Below are positions 53,423 through 62,302 of a stretch of 64,000 bases of DNA, piece after piece. A program made the translations under genes and the position numbers. The stretch is taken from positions 62,001 to 126,000 of the forward strand of contig NZ_JACPOF010000030.1 in assembly GCF_016185115.1 (NCBI RefSeq), read 5' to 3'. This DNA is from Polaromonas sp. (GTDB lineage Bacteria; Pseudomonadota; Gammaproteobacteria; Burkholderiales; Burkholderiaceae_C). How positions within the stretch are numbered: position 1 is the first letter of the stretch; each line of letters starts with the position of its first letter. The notes under the pieces were generated by a model, which had not been told where the DNA came from, did not search any database, and was given only the letters and a program-made list of their open reading frames with translations.

Positions 53423-53448
53423 AAAATGTAAAGTCGACTTTACATTTT
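53423..53448. repeat. Perfect 26-bp palindrome next to repeat copy C
   Basis: Two-fold symmetric around GTCGAC with TGTAAA arms. It lies 8 bp beyond the aldose-epimerase stop on the minus strand, followed by TTTTT, so it may act as that gene's terminator; it also occupies the same place relative to copy C that the AT-rich modules hold in copies A and B, and may be part of that element or an operator. Confidence 0.5.
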
Positions 53449-53456
53449 CGGCCCGC

Positions 53457-54557
53457 TCATCCCATGAAGCGGTAAAGCGTCTTGCCGCGGCGGCTCTCGC
53501 CCGGCAGGTGAACTGATGACGGAAACGCCGGGCAATTCGGCGCGTTTGGATAGCCCTGCGGTTCCAGACACAGCGACTGCTGCTGCAGGTAGACCCGCCC
53601 GCTTTTCCCCGGCCCGCCCAGCAGCGGCTCACCGGCTTGCAGGCCGGTATAAAACTGCAGCGCCGGCTCGGTAGACCAGACTTCCATCACGCGGCCAGCG
53701 GCCCGCGCCCTCACCCGCGCGGCCAGCACGGGTGCATCGCCCGCAGCGCGACTGGTAAGGTAGCAGTGGTCATAGCCTTCAATGCTGCCCGCTCCCGCGT
53801 CAGTTCGCATGCGCTCGCCCAGCAGCACCGGCTGGCGGAAGTCGAAAGCCGTTCCCGCTACATCCAGCAGTTCACCTGTGGCGACCAGGTCGCCGGTCGT
53901 CGCAAAGTACTGGTTTGCAGCAATCATGACTTCATGGCTGCGCACGTCGCGTTGCGAGCCATCGGCTGATTCGCCGTTGAGGTTGAAAAATGCATGTGTG
54001 GTGAAGCTGGCCACCGTGGGCTGGTCAAGCGCCCTGGCTTCGTAATCCAGCACCAGCTCGTTCGCATCTGTCAGGCTGTAGGTCAGGCGCAGAATCAGCG
54101 CGCCGGGAAAGCCCTCTTCGCCATCTTCAAACCGGCAACCCATCTCCACACTTGAATCGCTGCGCTGCACTGCCTTGAACACCCTGAAACGCGAGCCCCG
54201 CTTGCCGCCATGCAGGCAGTGCGTCCCGTTGTTGGCTGCAAGCTGGTGGTGCACACCATCGAGTGTGAATGCGGCATTGCCGATTCGCCCGGCATAGCGA
54301 CCGATAAAAGCGCCCATGGAGGCCGAGCCCTCCACCGCCGCCTCCAGGCTGTCATAGCCCAGCACCACGTCGGTAAGCTGCCCATCACGCCCTGGTACAA
54401 GAATCTGCTCTATCTTCGCGCCGTAGTTCGTGATGCAGGCCACCATGCCGCGTGAATTGCGCAGGGTGTAGAGCGCGACGGCCTCACCGTCCACCTCACC
54501 CCGAAAGCGCGCGGCATCAAGCAGCTTTGGTGGGGCAACATTGGCGGATGAACGCAT
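53457..54557 (-). CDS. galM: Aldose 1-epimerase (GalM family)
   Basis: 366 residues. Signature parts are ITNYGAKIEQILVPGRDGQ, MGAFIGRYAGRIGNAAFTLD and NNGTHCLHGGKRGSRFRVF, with the catalytic histidine in THAFFNLNGE. It interconverts the anomers of a hexose or hexuronate. At the end of the aldarate cluster it could prepare sugar acids or lactones for the upstream steps. Substrate inferred only. Confidence 0.88.
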   Translation of the reverse strand: MRSSANVAPPKLLDAARFRGEVDGEAVALYTLRNSRGMVACITNYGAKIEQILVPGRDGQLTDVVLGYDSLEAAVEGSASMGAFIGRYAGRIGNAAFTLDGVHHQLAANNGTHCLHGGKRGSRFRVFKAVQRSDSSVEMGCRFEDGEEGFPGALILRLTYSLTDANELVLDYEARALDQPTVASFTTHAFFNLNGESADGSQRDVRSHEVMIAANQYFATTGDLVATGELLDVAGTAFDFRQPVLLGERMRTDAGAGSIEGYDHCYLTSRAAGDAPVLAARVRARAAGRVMEVWSTEPALQFYTGLQAGEPLLGGPGKSGRVYLQQQSLCLEPQGYPNAPNCPAFPSSVHLPGESRRGKTLYRFMG

Positions 54558-54587
54558 ATGAAGAACCTCAACTACAAAACGATGTCG

Positions 54588-55556
54588 CTAGTCTGCCACG
54601 ATGGTCAGCAGCTCTTCACGTGTTTTGGGGTCAGTCATGTATTTGCCATACAGCGGCCCCATGCGGCGCACCATGGGCGAAGCATCCCTGAGCTTGACGA
54701 ATATCGCCCCCTGCTTTGTGGTGGCATCCAGGGATGACAGCACACGTTTGTTCCAGAGATCGCGCATCAACAGGGCCGACTTCGCACCCGCAGCCATCAC
54801 GGCCGCCTTCTCGTCCTTGTCGAGCTTGCCCCACAGCTTGACGGACACCACCAGTGCTTCCGGCGAGATGACATGGCTGGTCACATACACATTTTTGGCC
54901 ACCTTGAAGTGCCCTGTCGATTCATAGGACGGCAGGTTGTTCTCGGCGCAGTCCACCTGGTCTTGCTGCAGCGCGCCCAGCACGTCCTTGAAAGGCAGGG
55001 CCACTGGCGTTGCACCCAGCAGCTTGACCATTTCGATGTAGATGTCCGATTGCTGCACACGGATTTTTTTGCCTGTCAGGTCGGCCACGCTGTTGATGGG
55101 TTTGACGCAATAAAACGAACGCGCGCCGCCGTCATACCACCCCACCACCACAAACCCCGATGACTTCAGGTTGGCGGCAAAACGCTCACCCAGCTTGCCG
55201 TCCAGGTGCTTGAACATGTGGGCCGAGTCCTTGAACAGGAAAGGCAGGTTCAGCACCTTGATGCCGGGCACTGCATCGGACAGCGGGCCCGAGCTGAACT
55301 CGGCAATATCGATCTCGCCGTTTTTGAGCATCTGCACCGCCTTGGGCTGGTCGCCCAGCGTGCCGTTCGAGAACACCTCGACCTGGTACTTGCCTTTGGT
55401 CACGTTGCCGACATCCTCGGCAAAGCTTTTCATCGCTTCCGTCACCGGATAGCCCTCGGGGTGGATGTTCCAGGCACGTAGTTTTGTCTGCGCGAAACTG
55501 GCACTGGTGGCCAGCGCAAAGCCAAGGCAAAGAAGCCCTTTGAAGGAAGCGTGCAT
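54588..55556 (-). CDS. TRAP transporter substrate-binding protein (DctP type)
   Basis: 322 residues with a signal peptide (GLLCLGFALATSASFAQ). The DctP fold carries KIRVQQSDIYIEMVKLLGAT and LPFKDVLGALQQDQVDCAEN, where the conserved Arg binds a carboxylate. It captures sugar acids or dicarboxylates and hands them to a TRAP permease. The likely partner (large permease) is at the right end of the window, nine genes away on the same strand. Confidence 0.9.
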   Translation of the reverse strand: MHASFKGLLCLGFALATSASFAQTKLRAWNIHPEGYPVTEAMKSFAEDVGNVTKGKYQVEVFSNGTLGDQPKAVQMLKNGEIDIAEFSSGPLSDAVPGIKVLNLPFLFKDSAHMFKHLDGKLGERFAANLKSSGFVVVGWYDGGARSFYCVKPINSVADLTGKKIRVQQSDIYIEMVKLLGATPVALPFKDVLGALQQDQVDCAENNLPSYESTGHFKVAKNVYVTSHVISPEALVVSVKLWGKLDKDEKAAVMAAGAKSALLMRDLWNKRVLSSLDATTKQGAIFVKLRDASPMVRRMGPLYGKYMTDPKTREELLTIVAD

Positions 55557-55641
55557 TGTTGTCTCCGGTTGTACCCATGAGCGGCCCGCGGCTCAAGTCG
55601 CTTCTTTTTTTTGAATGCAGATCCGCCCTGACGGCGTGCGG

Positions 55642-56622
55642 TCAGTCCAGTTTGATGGACGCCTCTGTCACCACCTTCGCCCAGCGGCTGCGCTCCTGGT
55701 TGAAGAAGGTGTCCTGCTGCTGGGGCGTCATGGTGACCACTTCAGCGCCCTGCCCTGACAGCTTGGCGCGGATCTCCGGGCTCCGGATGATCCTGATGAG
55801 TTCGGTGTTGAGCCGGCTGATCACGGACGCAGGTGTGCCGTTGGCCACCAGCAGTCCCTGCCAGGTGCCCGACTCGAAACCGGCAAGCCCCTGCTCTGCC
55901 AGCGTCGGCACATCGCCGATCAGGGGCATGCGCGAGCCTTTGGAAACACCCAGTATCTTGAGCTTGCCGCTTTGCACAAAGGGCAGCGTGGCCAGCATGC
56001 CGTTCATCAGCACCTGTGTCTGGCCTGCAATGGTGTCGCTGACGGCCTGTGAGCCGCCCTTGTACGGAATGTATTGCCACTTCGCCTTGCTGGCCCGCTC
56101 AACAGCCACGCCCGCCAGGTGCGGTGCGCTGCCCATGGCCGTCACGGCAAAGTTGAGGCTGGATTTGCGCGAGAGTTCGACCAGTTCCTTGAGGTTGCTC
56201 ACCGGCACTGATGGGTGAACCACCAGCAGATGCGGCGAGTAGGCCAGCATGGTGACGCCACGCAGGTCTTTGGAAGGGTCAAACCCCAGTTTGGTGTACA
56301 CCGAAGGGCTGATGGCCAATGCCCCGGTGTCGCACAGCAGCAGCGTGTAGCCATCAGGTGCCGACTTGGCAACAAAATCTGCACCCAGGTTGCCGTTTGC
56401 GCCCGCCTTGTTCTCGACGATGACGGGTTGCTTCAATGCGTCTGACAGGGGTTGTGAGATGGCACGCGCAATGATGTCTGAAGAACCCCCGGGTGAATAA
56501 GGAACCACCAGGCGTATGGGTTTGGCCGGCCAGGCCCCACCCTGTGCCTGAGCCAGACCTGTGATGGCACCGCTACCCAAAACCAGTGAGCCAGCAATGA
56601 GCCCACGTCGATTGATCGTCAT
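55642..56622 (-). CDS. Bug-family (TctC) binding protein, copy 1
   Basis: 326 residues with a signal peptide. Bug proteins carry WPAKPIRLVVPYSPGGSSDI (here matched exactly) and a carboxylate-binding loop. They bind small carboxylates for TctAB transporters, but no TctAB gene is in the window, as is common for this family. It lies between the TRAP binding protein and the reductase in the aldarate cluster. Confidence 0.9.
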   Translation of the reverse strand: MTINRRGLIAGSLVLGSGAITGLAQAQGGAWPAKPIRLVVPYSPGGSSDIIARAISQPLSDALKQPVIVENKAGANGNLGADFVAKSAPDGYTLLLCDTGALAISPSVYTKLGFDPSKDLRGVTMLAYSPHLLVVHPSVPVSNLKELVELSRKSSLNFAVTAMGSAPHLAGVAVERASKAKWQYIPYKGGSQAVSDTIAGQTQVLMNGMLATLPFVQSGKLKILGVSKGSRMPLIGDVPTLAEQGLAGFESGTWQGLLVANGTPASVISRLNTELIRIIRSPEIRAKLSGQGAEVVTMTPQQQDTFFNQERSRWAKVVTEASIKLD

Positions 56623-56683
56623 GTCTTTGTCTCCGTTGATGGTTTGGGGCCTCTGCGGGCCCTTGAAAAAAACAGGGTTGGCG

Positions 56684-57565
56684 TTATGCCACGTCGTGAT
56701 GCGCCATCAGCTCCAGCGCACGCACCAGCGCCGAGTGATCCAGGTCCTGCATGTCATTGGCTGCACACACCTGCATGAGCTGCGCTGCGCCCGCTGTTTG
56801 CGGCAGCGCCACACCCAGAGTCCGGGCGCCGGAGAGTGCAAGGCCCAGATCCTTCTGGTGCAGGCCAATGCGAAAGCCGGGCGCGAAGGTGCGCTTGATC
56901 ATGCGTTCACCATGCACTTCAAGAATGCGCGAAGCCGCGAAGCCGCCCATCAGCGCCTGGCGTACCTTGGCCGGGTCCGCGCCTGCCTTGCTGGCAAACA
57001 GCAGTGCTTCACCGACTGCGGCGATGTTGAGCGCGACGATGATCTGGTTGGCGACCTTGCAGGTCTGGCCGTCGCCGTTGCCGCCGACGAGTGTGATGTT
57101 CTTGCCCATCAGCTCGAACAGCGGCTTGACCTTGTCAAACGCTGCATCGGGGCCGCCGACCATGATGGTCAGGCTGGCCGCCTTGGCGCCAACCTCACCG
57201 CCGGACACGGGCGCGTCGAGGTAATCGCAGCCGAGATCGTTGATGGATTTTGCAAACTCCTTGGTGTCCATGGGCGAGATGGAGCTCATGTCGACAACTG
57301 TCTTGCCCCTGGAGAGGCCCAGCGAAACGCCGTCTTCACCAAACAGCACCCTGGCCACATCGGGGGTGTCCGGCAGCATCATGAAAATAATGTCGGCCTT
57401 CTCTGCTACTTCTTTCGCAGACTTGCAGGCCACGGCCTTGCCGGTCAACAGGTCTGCAGGTACCTTGCTGCGTGTGGTGAGGAAGACCTCATGCCCGGCC
57501 TTGATGAGATGCGCCGCCATGGGCGCACCCATGATGCCAAGACCGATAAAACCCAGTTTGCTCAT
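56684..57565 (-). CDS. garR: Tartronate semialdehyde reductase (2-hydroxy-3-oxopropionate reductase)
   Basis: 293 residues. The beta-hydroxyacid dehydrogenase fold starts KLGFIGLGIMGAPMAAHLIK; the catalytic block is LDAPVSGGEVGAKAASLT, with the active Lys in GQTCKVANQIIVALN. GarR reduces tartronate semialdehyde to glycerate. It is adjacent to the GarL-type aldolase (108 bp, holding the GC-rich repeat), so the two steps of aldarate degradation are neighbours. Confidence 0.9.
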   Translation of the reverse strand: MSKLGFIGLGIMGAPMAAHLIKAGHEVFLTTRSKVPADLLTGKAVACKSAKEVAEKADIIFMMLPDTPDVARVLFGEDGVSLGLSRGKTVVDMSSISPMDTKEFAKSINDLGCDYLDAPVSGGEVGAKAASLTIMVGGPDAAFDKVKPLFELMGKNITLVGGNGDGQTCKVANQIIVALNIAAVGEALLFASKAGADPAKVRQALMGGFAASRILEVHGERMIKRTFAPGFRIGLHQKDLGLALSGARTLGVALPQTAGAAQLMQVCAANDMQDLDHSALVRALELMAHHDVA

Positions 57566-57616
57566 TGTTTGATTCCTTGAAAGTTGATGCCGGAAACGGC
57601 GTGCATTTGCGGGAAT

Positions 57617-57673
57617 GCGCGGAACCGGCTCTGCCGGGCCGCAGCATTGCCCCCCAGTGGGGGGAGGCGCGCG
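57617..57673 (-). repeat. GC-rich stop-codon-adjacent repeat, copy 3
   Basis: Starts at the aldolase stop codon. In gene orientation CGCGCGCCTCCCCCCACTGG, GGGGCAATG, GCGGCCCGGCAGAGCCGG, TTCCGCGC. Similarity seems to run a few codons into the 3' end of the aldolase gene (CCCCCCGAAGCGCGCTGA), so the element may encode its last residues. Confidence 0.75.
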
Positions 57674-58471
57674 TCAGCGCGCTTCGGGGGGCGTCCTGTA
57701 TTTGTCGTGCAGGGCCTGCGTGGCCGAGCGGAACACGCCCAAGTCGCTGCCCACGGCGACAAAGGTGGCGCCCATCTCGAGGTAACGGCGCGCGTCGGCT
57801 TCGACCGGCGCAAGAATGCCGGTGGGCTTGCCGCAGGCTTTCGCATCAGCAAATACCGCCGCGATAACCTTCTGCACATCCGGATGCCCGGCATTGCCAA
57901 GGTGACCAAGACTGGCAGCCAGATCTGAAGGGCCCACAAAAATGCAGTCAACGCCGTCAATGGCGGCAATGTCTTTTGCAGCCTCAACGCCCTTGCGGCT
58001 TTCAATCTGCACCATCACACAGATGTGGTCGTTGATGGACTTGAAATATTCGGGCACGGTGCCATAGCGGTTGCTTCGCTGCGACACCGAAATGCCGCGA
58101 ACGCCCTGTGGCGGGTAGCGCGTGCCGCGCACGGCACGCAGGGCCTCGTCAACGCTCTCAACAAACGGAATCAGGAAGTTGTAAAACCCGGCATCCAGCA
58201 GGCGCTTCAGTTCAACTTCGTTGTTGCTGGTCGGCCTTACCACCGGGGCGCTCGGGCTGTCTTTCAGCGCCATGAGCTGCGGTATGAAAGTACCGACATC
58301 GTTGGGCGAATGCTCACCGTCGAGCAATATCCAGTCAAAGCCGGCCACGCCCAGCACTTCTGTCGTGATGGCATTGGCCAGTGAAGACCAGCAGCCTATC
58401 AGGCGTTTGCCTGCAAGCAGGTCCTGCTTGAAGCGGTTGGGAAAGGGTTGGTAGGGTGTGGGCTGTGTCAT
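57674..58471 (-). CDS. garL: 5-keto-4-deoxy-D-glucarate aldolase (HpcH/GarL family)
   Basis: 265 residues. The class II pyruvate aldolase core has the catalytic His in [10 protein letters not shown], metal ligands Glu in VQIESRKGV and Asp in [13 protein letters not shown]. GarL splits keto-deoxy-glucarate into pyruvate and tartronate semialdehyde. Other HpcH aldolases (e.g. HpaI) are similar; the neighbouring GarD, GudD and GarR genes favour GarL. Confidence 0.88.
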   Translation of the reverse strand: MTQPTPYQPFPNRFKQDLLAGKRLIGCWSSLANAITTEVLGVAGFDWILLDGEHSPNDVGTFIPQLMALKDSPSAPVVRPTSNNEVELKRLLDAGFYNFLIPFVESVDEALRAVRGTRYPPQGVRGISVSQRSNRYGTVPEYFKSINDHICVMVQIESRKGVEAAKDIAAIDGVDCIFVGPSDLAASLGHLGNAGHPDVQKVIAAVFADAKACGKPTGILAPVEADARRYLEMGATFVAVGSDLGVFRSATQALHDKYRTPPEAR

Positions 58472-58508
58472 GGTGATTTGCTGTTGCTCTAACGGTTTCG
58501 ATTCGGTT

Positions 58509-59507
58509 CTATTCAGCCTTGATATTGGCGGCCTTGATGACGCGCGCCCACTTGTCGACTTCCGCCTTCTGGTAGACGGAAATCTGCGCTGGCGTCATGT
58601 TTGAAGGCTCCATGCCGAAGCCCTTGAGCTTGGCCTGCACGTCTGGCAGGGCCAGTACCTTCATGACCTCGGCGTGCAGACGGTCAACGATGGGCTGCGG
58701 GGTGTTCGCGGGCACGAACATGGCCTGCCACGACACCATGTCGAAACCCTTCTGGCCGCTTTCGGCGATGGTCGGCACATTGGGATAGCCCGGCACGCGC
58801 TGGCTGCCGGTGATGGCGATGGCACGCAGCTTGCCGCTCTGAATGTGCGGGCCCACGACCAGGCTGGTGTCGAACATCATGTCGAGCTGCCCACCTATCA
58901 CGTCCTGCACGGCGGGGCCTGAACCCTTGTACGGCGCATGCGTGAACTTCACGCCTGACTGGCTGGCCAGCAGTTCCAGCGCCATGTGCGGCGAGGTACC
59001 GATCCCGGGCGAGCCCGAGCTCAGGCCGCCATTCCTGGCGCGGCTGGCCTTGAGCACGTCATCCAGTGTGCGCATGGGGCTGCTGGCGGGCACCACCAGC
59101 AGCAGCGGAGCTGCACCCAGCATCGCGATGGGCGTGAAAGACTTGACCATGTCATACCCAATGGGGGTGGTGTAGAGGCTGCCATTGATCGAATGGGAAC
59201 TGATGGTGCCGCCCAGCAGCGTGTAGCCGTCCGCAGGAGCGCGGGCAGCAATGGCCGAGCCCACGCTGCCGCCCGCCCCCCCCTTGTTGTCGATCACCAC
59301 CGGCGTGCCCAGCGCGGTGGACAGTGCTGGCGCGATGACGCGGGCCAGCGTATCCGTATTGCCGCCGGGGGGGAATGGCACCATATAGGTGATGGCCTTG
59401 CCGGTGGGCCAAGTGCCCTGGGCGAATGCGCTCAGGGTTCCAAAGCCGGTGACGATAGCAGTGGCGGTGGCGGCGAGTGCGGTCTGAATGAGGGTGCGGC
59501 GTTGCAT
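58509..59507 (-). CDS. Bug-family (TctC) binding protein, copy 2
   Basis: 332 residues with a signal peptide and the Bug block [20 protein letters not shown]. Distinct from copy 1 in most positions, so it likely binds another carboxylate. It is placed between the lactonase and the aldolase; the cluster therefore has a TRAP system plus two orphan Bug proteins. Confidence 0.88.
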   Translation of the reverse strand: MQRRTLIQTALAATATAIVTGFGTLSAFAQGTWPTGKAITYMVPFPPGGNTDTLARVIAPALSTALGTPVVIDNKGGAGGSVGSAIAARAPADGYTLLGGTISSHSINGSLYTTPIGYDMVKSFTPIAMLGAAPLLLVVPASSPMRTLDDVLKASRARNGGLSSGSPGIGTSPHMALELLASQSGVKFTHAPYKGSGPAVQDVIGGQLDMMFDTSLVVGPHIQSGKLRAIAITGSQRVPGYPNVPTIAESGQKGFDMVSWQAMFVPANTPQPIVDRLHAEVMKVLALPDVQAKLKGFGMEPSNMTPAQISVYQKAEVDKWARVIKAANIKAE

Positions 59508-59564
59508 GTGTGTCTCCTTGATGTGTACTGTCTGTGATATGCGTGGATGAAAGGCTTTGCCGCC

Positions 59565-60668
59565 TCAGGGCATTTCGACGATCTCGACCCAGTTCGGGTT
59601 CTTGCCCGCTGGCTGGCTCTTGCCAGCGCCGGGCATGCCGGTGGCGGCGTCAATCGGGTGCAGGGACACGCCGTGCGAGTCCTGGCCGGTGGAAATCAGG
59701 AAGCGCCCCGTGGAATCCACTGCAAAACCGCGCGGCGTTTTCTCCGTCGGCGTCTGTCCCACCACCTGCAGCCTGCCAGTAGCGGGGTCGACCTTGAAGG
59801 TGGTCAGTGTGCTGGATGTGCGCTCGGACCCATAGAGGAATCTGCCGTCAGGAGAGATCTGCAGGTCGGCCGCCCAGACCTTGCCGGTGAAGCCCGGCGG
59901 CACGACGGTGCTGCGCTGCACATGGCTCATCGTGCCCTTCGCGGCATCATAGGCAAACACATCGACTCCGCCGTCCAGCTCGTTGATCAGGTACGCGTAC
60001 TTCTGCGCCTTGTCCCAGAGGAAGTGGCGCGGGCCGGTTTTGGCGGGCGCAACGTTCACCAGCGGCGTGTCGTTGGGGCTGAGCATGCCGCTGGCCGCGT
60101 CGAACTTCCAGCTGGAGAGGTTGTCGCCACCCAGGCTGGTGGCAAACACGTACTTGCCCGAGGCATCGGCATGAATGGCATGCGCATTCGGTGCGGTTCG
60201 CAGGACCTGCTGGACCGGGCCAACCACGCCGTCTTTCTCGATGCTGTTCACGGTGATCTTGTTGCCGCCATAAGAGGCTGCGAACAGCCACTTGCCGCTC
60301 GGGTCGAGGTCGATGTTGGGAACGCTATCAGCCAGGGCGGACTCGCCCAGCTTCTTCAGCCCCCCGGTCGCACCGTCAATGGCGAAGGTGACCACGCGGA
60401 AGGGCTGCGAACGCAGCGCCACATATAAAAACTTTTTGTCCCTGCTCACCACCATGGGCATGGCGGTGCCGCCCACCGGCACTTTGACCACAGGCGTCAG
60501 GCTGCCGGCAGCGCGGTCCAGCTGCATCACCGAGATGTCCTGGCTGTCGGCATTGCTGACGTAAACCCAGGTCGCAGCAGATGCGCTGCCAGCCAGGACT
60601 GCAAAGCCCGTGGCCAGCATCGCAAAACCCCGGCGAACTGAATGTGAAGTCATTGAAAAACGGCTCAT
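59565..60668 (-). CDS. Lactonase family protein (YVTN/Pgl-type beta-propeller)
   Basis: 367 residues with a signal peptide (FAVLAGSASA). A seven-bladed propeller is suggested by repeats of WVYVSNADSQDISVMQLD and GKWLFAASYGGNKITV style. Relatives are 6-phosphogluconolactonases and periplasmic sugar-acid lactonases. Between the dehydratase and aldolase genes it may open aldarolactones. GAGGAG lies upstream of the start. The periplasmic location is unlike the cytoplasmic Pgl. Confidence 0.85.
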   Translation of the reverse strand: MSRFSMTSHSVRRGFAMLATGFAVLAGSASAATWVYVSNADSQDISVMQLDRAAGSLTPVVKVPVGGTAMPMVVSRDKKFLYVALRSQPFRVVTFAIDGATGGLKKLGESALADSVPNIDLDPSGKWLFAASYGGNKITVNSIEKDGVVGPVQQVLRTAPNAHAIHADASGKYVFATSLGGDNLSSWKFDAASGMLSPNDTPLVNVAPAKTGPRHFLWDKAQKYAYLINELDGGVDVFAYDAAKGTMSHVQRSTVVPPGFTGKVWAADLQISPDGRFLYGSERTSSTLTTFKVDPATGRLQVVGQTPTEKTPRGFAVDSTGRFLISTGQDSHGVSLHPIDAATGMPGAGKSQPAGKNPNWVEIVEMP

Positions 60669-60698
60669 CTTTTGTCTCCTCTTTTTGGTTGTTAACGT

Positions 60699-62273
60699 TC
60701 AGGTCACAGGTGCGGGGTTGAACAGCACCAGCGCGTTGTGCAGCTTCCATTGCTCTGCCCAGGTTTTTTTGCGGCCGCTGGCCACGTCGAGCATGAAATT
60801 GAAAAGCTCCCAGCCGACGTCGGCAATGCTGGCGTCGCCATCTGCGATGCGGCCGGCATTGATGTCCATCAGGTCATGCCAGCGCCTGGCCAGGTCTGTG
60901 CGCGTGGCGACCTTGATGACGGGCACTTCTGCCAGGCCGTAAGGCGTGCCGCGTCCGGTCGTGAACACATGCAGGTTCATGCCGGCAGCCAGTTGCAGCG
61001 TGCCGCAGATGAAGTCGCTGGCCGGGGTAGCCGCGTAGATCAGGCCTTTTTGTTTGAGCTTTTCGCCCGGCGACAAAACGCCAGAGATGGGCGCGCTGCC
61101 CGACTTGACGATGGAGCCCATGGCCTTTTCAACAATGTTCGAGAGGCCGCCCTTCTTGTTGCCGGGCGTGGTGTTGGCGCTGCGGTCAACCATGCCTTTC
61201 TGCAGGTAGGCGTCGTACCAGGCCATCTCGCGGATCATGGCGGCAGCCACCTCAGGCGTGCTGGCGCGTGAGGTGAGCTGGTCTATGCCGTCGCGCACTT
61301 CAGTGGTTTCTGAAAACATGACAGAGGCCCCTGCCCTGACCAGCAGGTCAGTTGCAAACCCCACAGCCGGGTTGGCCGTCACGCCAGAGAATGCATCGCT
61401 GCCGCCGCACTGCACACCTACGACCAGCTCGCTCGCGGGCACGGTCTCACGCTGGCGGGCGTTGAGCTTTTCAAGATGCAGCACCGCCGTCTGCATGATG
61501 GACTCAATCATGGACATGAAGCCCACATGGTTCTCGGCCTGCAGGCAGACTACATCCAGCGGTGCGTCTGCGCTCTGACCCACGTCTGCCACGCTACGTT
61601 CATCAACAATCTGTATCGTGCCCGGCGGCATCAAACGCTCGGGCTGCAGCTTTTCACAACCCAGGCTGACCACCATGACCTCACCGCCAAAGTTGGGGTT
61701 CAGCGAGATGTTGCGCAGTGTGCGTATCGGGATGATGGCATCGGGTGCATCGATGGCCACGCCGCAGCCGTAGGTGTGCTCAAGGCCCACGACGTCATCA
61801 ACATTCGGGAATTTCGGCAGCAATTCGGCCTTGATGCGCTTGACGGCAAAGTCGACAACACCGGCCACGCACTGAACAGTAGTGGTGATGGCGAGAATGT
61901 TGCGTGTGCCCACAGAACCATCGGCATTGCGAAAACCTTCAAAGGTGTAGCCTTCAAGCGGCTCCATGGGCCCGGGTTTGACGGTGGCGATGGGCAGGCC
62001 CTCCAGCCCGCGTGCGGCCGGCATCTCCAGCAGGCGCTCATGCACCCAGCTGCCGGCGGGGATGTCCTTTAGCGCATAGCCTATGGGTACGTTGTAGCGC
62101 AGCACCGCCGTGCCTTTGGGCAAATCAACCAGCGCAACCTTGTGCCCCTGCGGCACCTTGTCAACCAGGCGCAAACCATCTGCAAACACGGTGCCCGCAG
62201 GCAGGCCGCCGTCGTTGGCGACTATGGCCACGTTGTCACGTGGATTCATGAGGATGTGAAGCGGCGCAGCCAT
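60699..62273 (-). CDS. garD: Galactarate dehydratase (GarD/UxaA family)
   Basis: 524 residues. The SAF-like N-terminal domain ([20 protein letters not shown]) and the large C-terminal domain with [33 protein letters not shown] and [20 protein letters not shown] are typical of the altronate/galactarate dehydratase family. It dehydrates galactarate to keto-deoxy-glucarate. The altronate dehydratase UxaA is the alternative; the neighbouring aldarate genes favour GarD. Confidence 0.9.
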   Translation of the reverse strand: MAAPLHILMNPRDNVAIVANDGGLPAGTVFADGLRLVDKVPQGHKVALVDLPKGTAVLRYNVPIGYALKDIPAGSWVHERLLEMPAARGLEGLPIATVKPGPMEPLEGYTFEGFRNADGSVGTRNILAITTTVQCVAGVVDFAVKRIKAELLPKFPNVDDVVGLEHTYGCGVAIDAPDAIIPIRTLRNISLNPNFGGEVMVVSLGCEKLQPERLMPPGTIQIVDERSVADVGQSADAPLDVVCLQAENHVGFMSMIESIMQTAVLHLEKLNARQRETVPASELVVGVQCGGSDAFSGVTANPAVGFATDLLVRAGASVMFSETTEVRDGIDQLTSRASTPEVAAAMIREMAWYDAYLQKGMVDRSANTTPGNKKGGLSNIVEKAMGSIVKSGSAPISGVLSPGEKLKQKGLIYAATPASDFICGTLQLAAGMNLHVFTTGRGTPYGLAEVPVIKVATRTDLARRWHDLMDINAGRIADGDASIADVGWELFNFMLDVASGRKKTWAEQWKLHNALVLFNPAPVT

Positions 62274-62302
62274 GGTCAGTGATCAGTAACTCAATAACTT
62301 AG

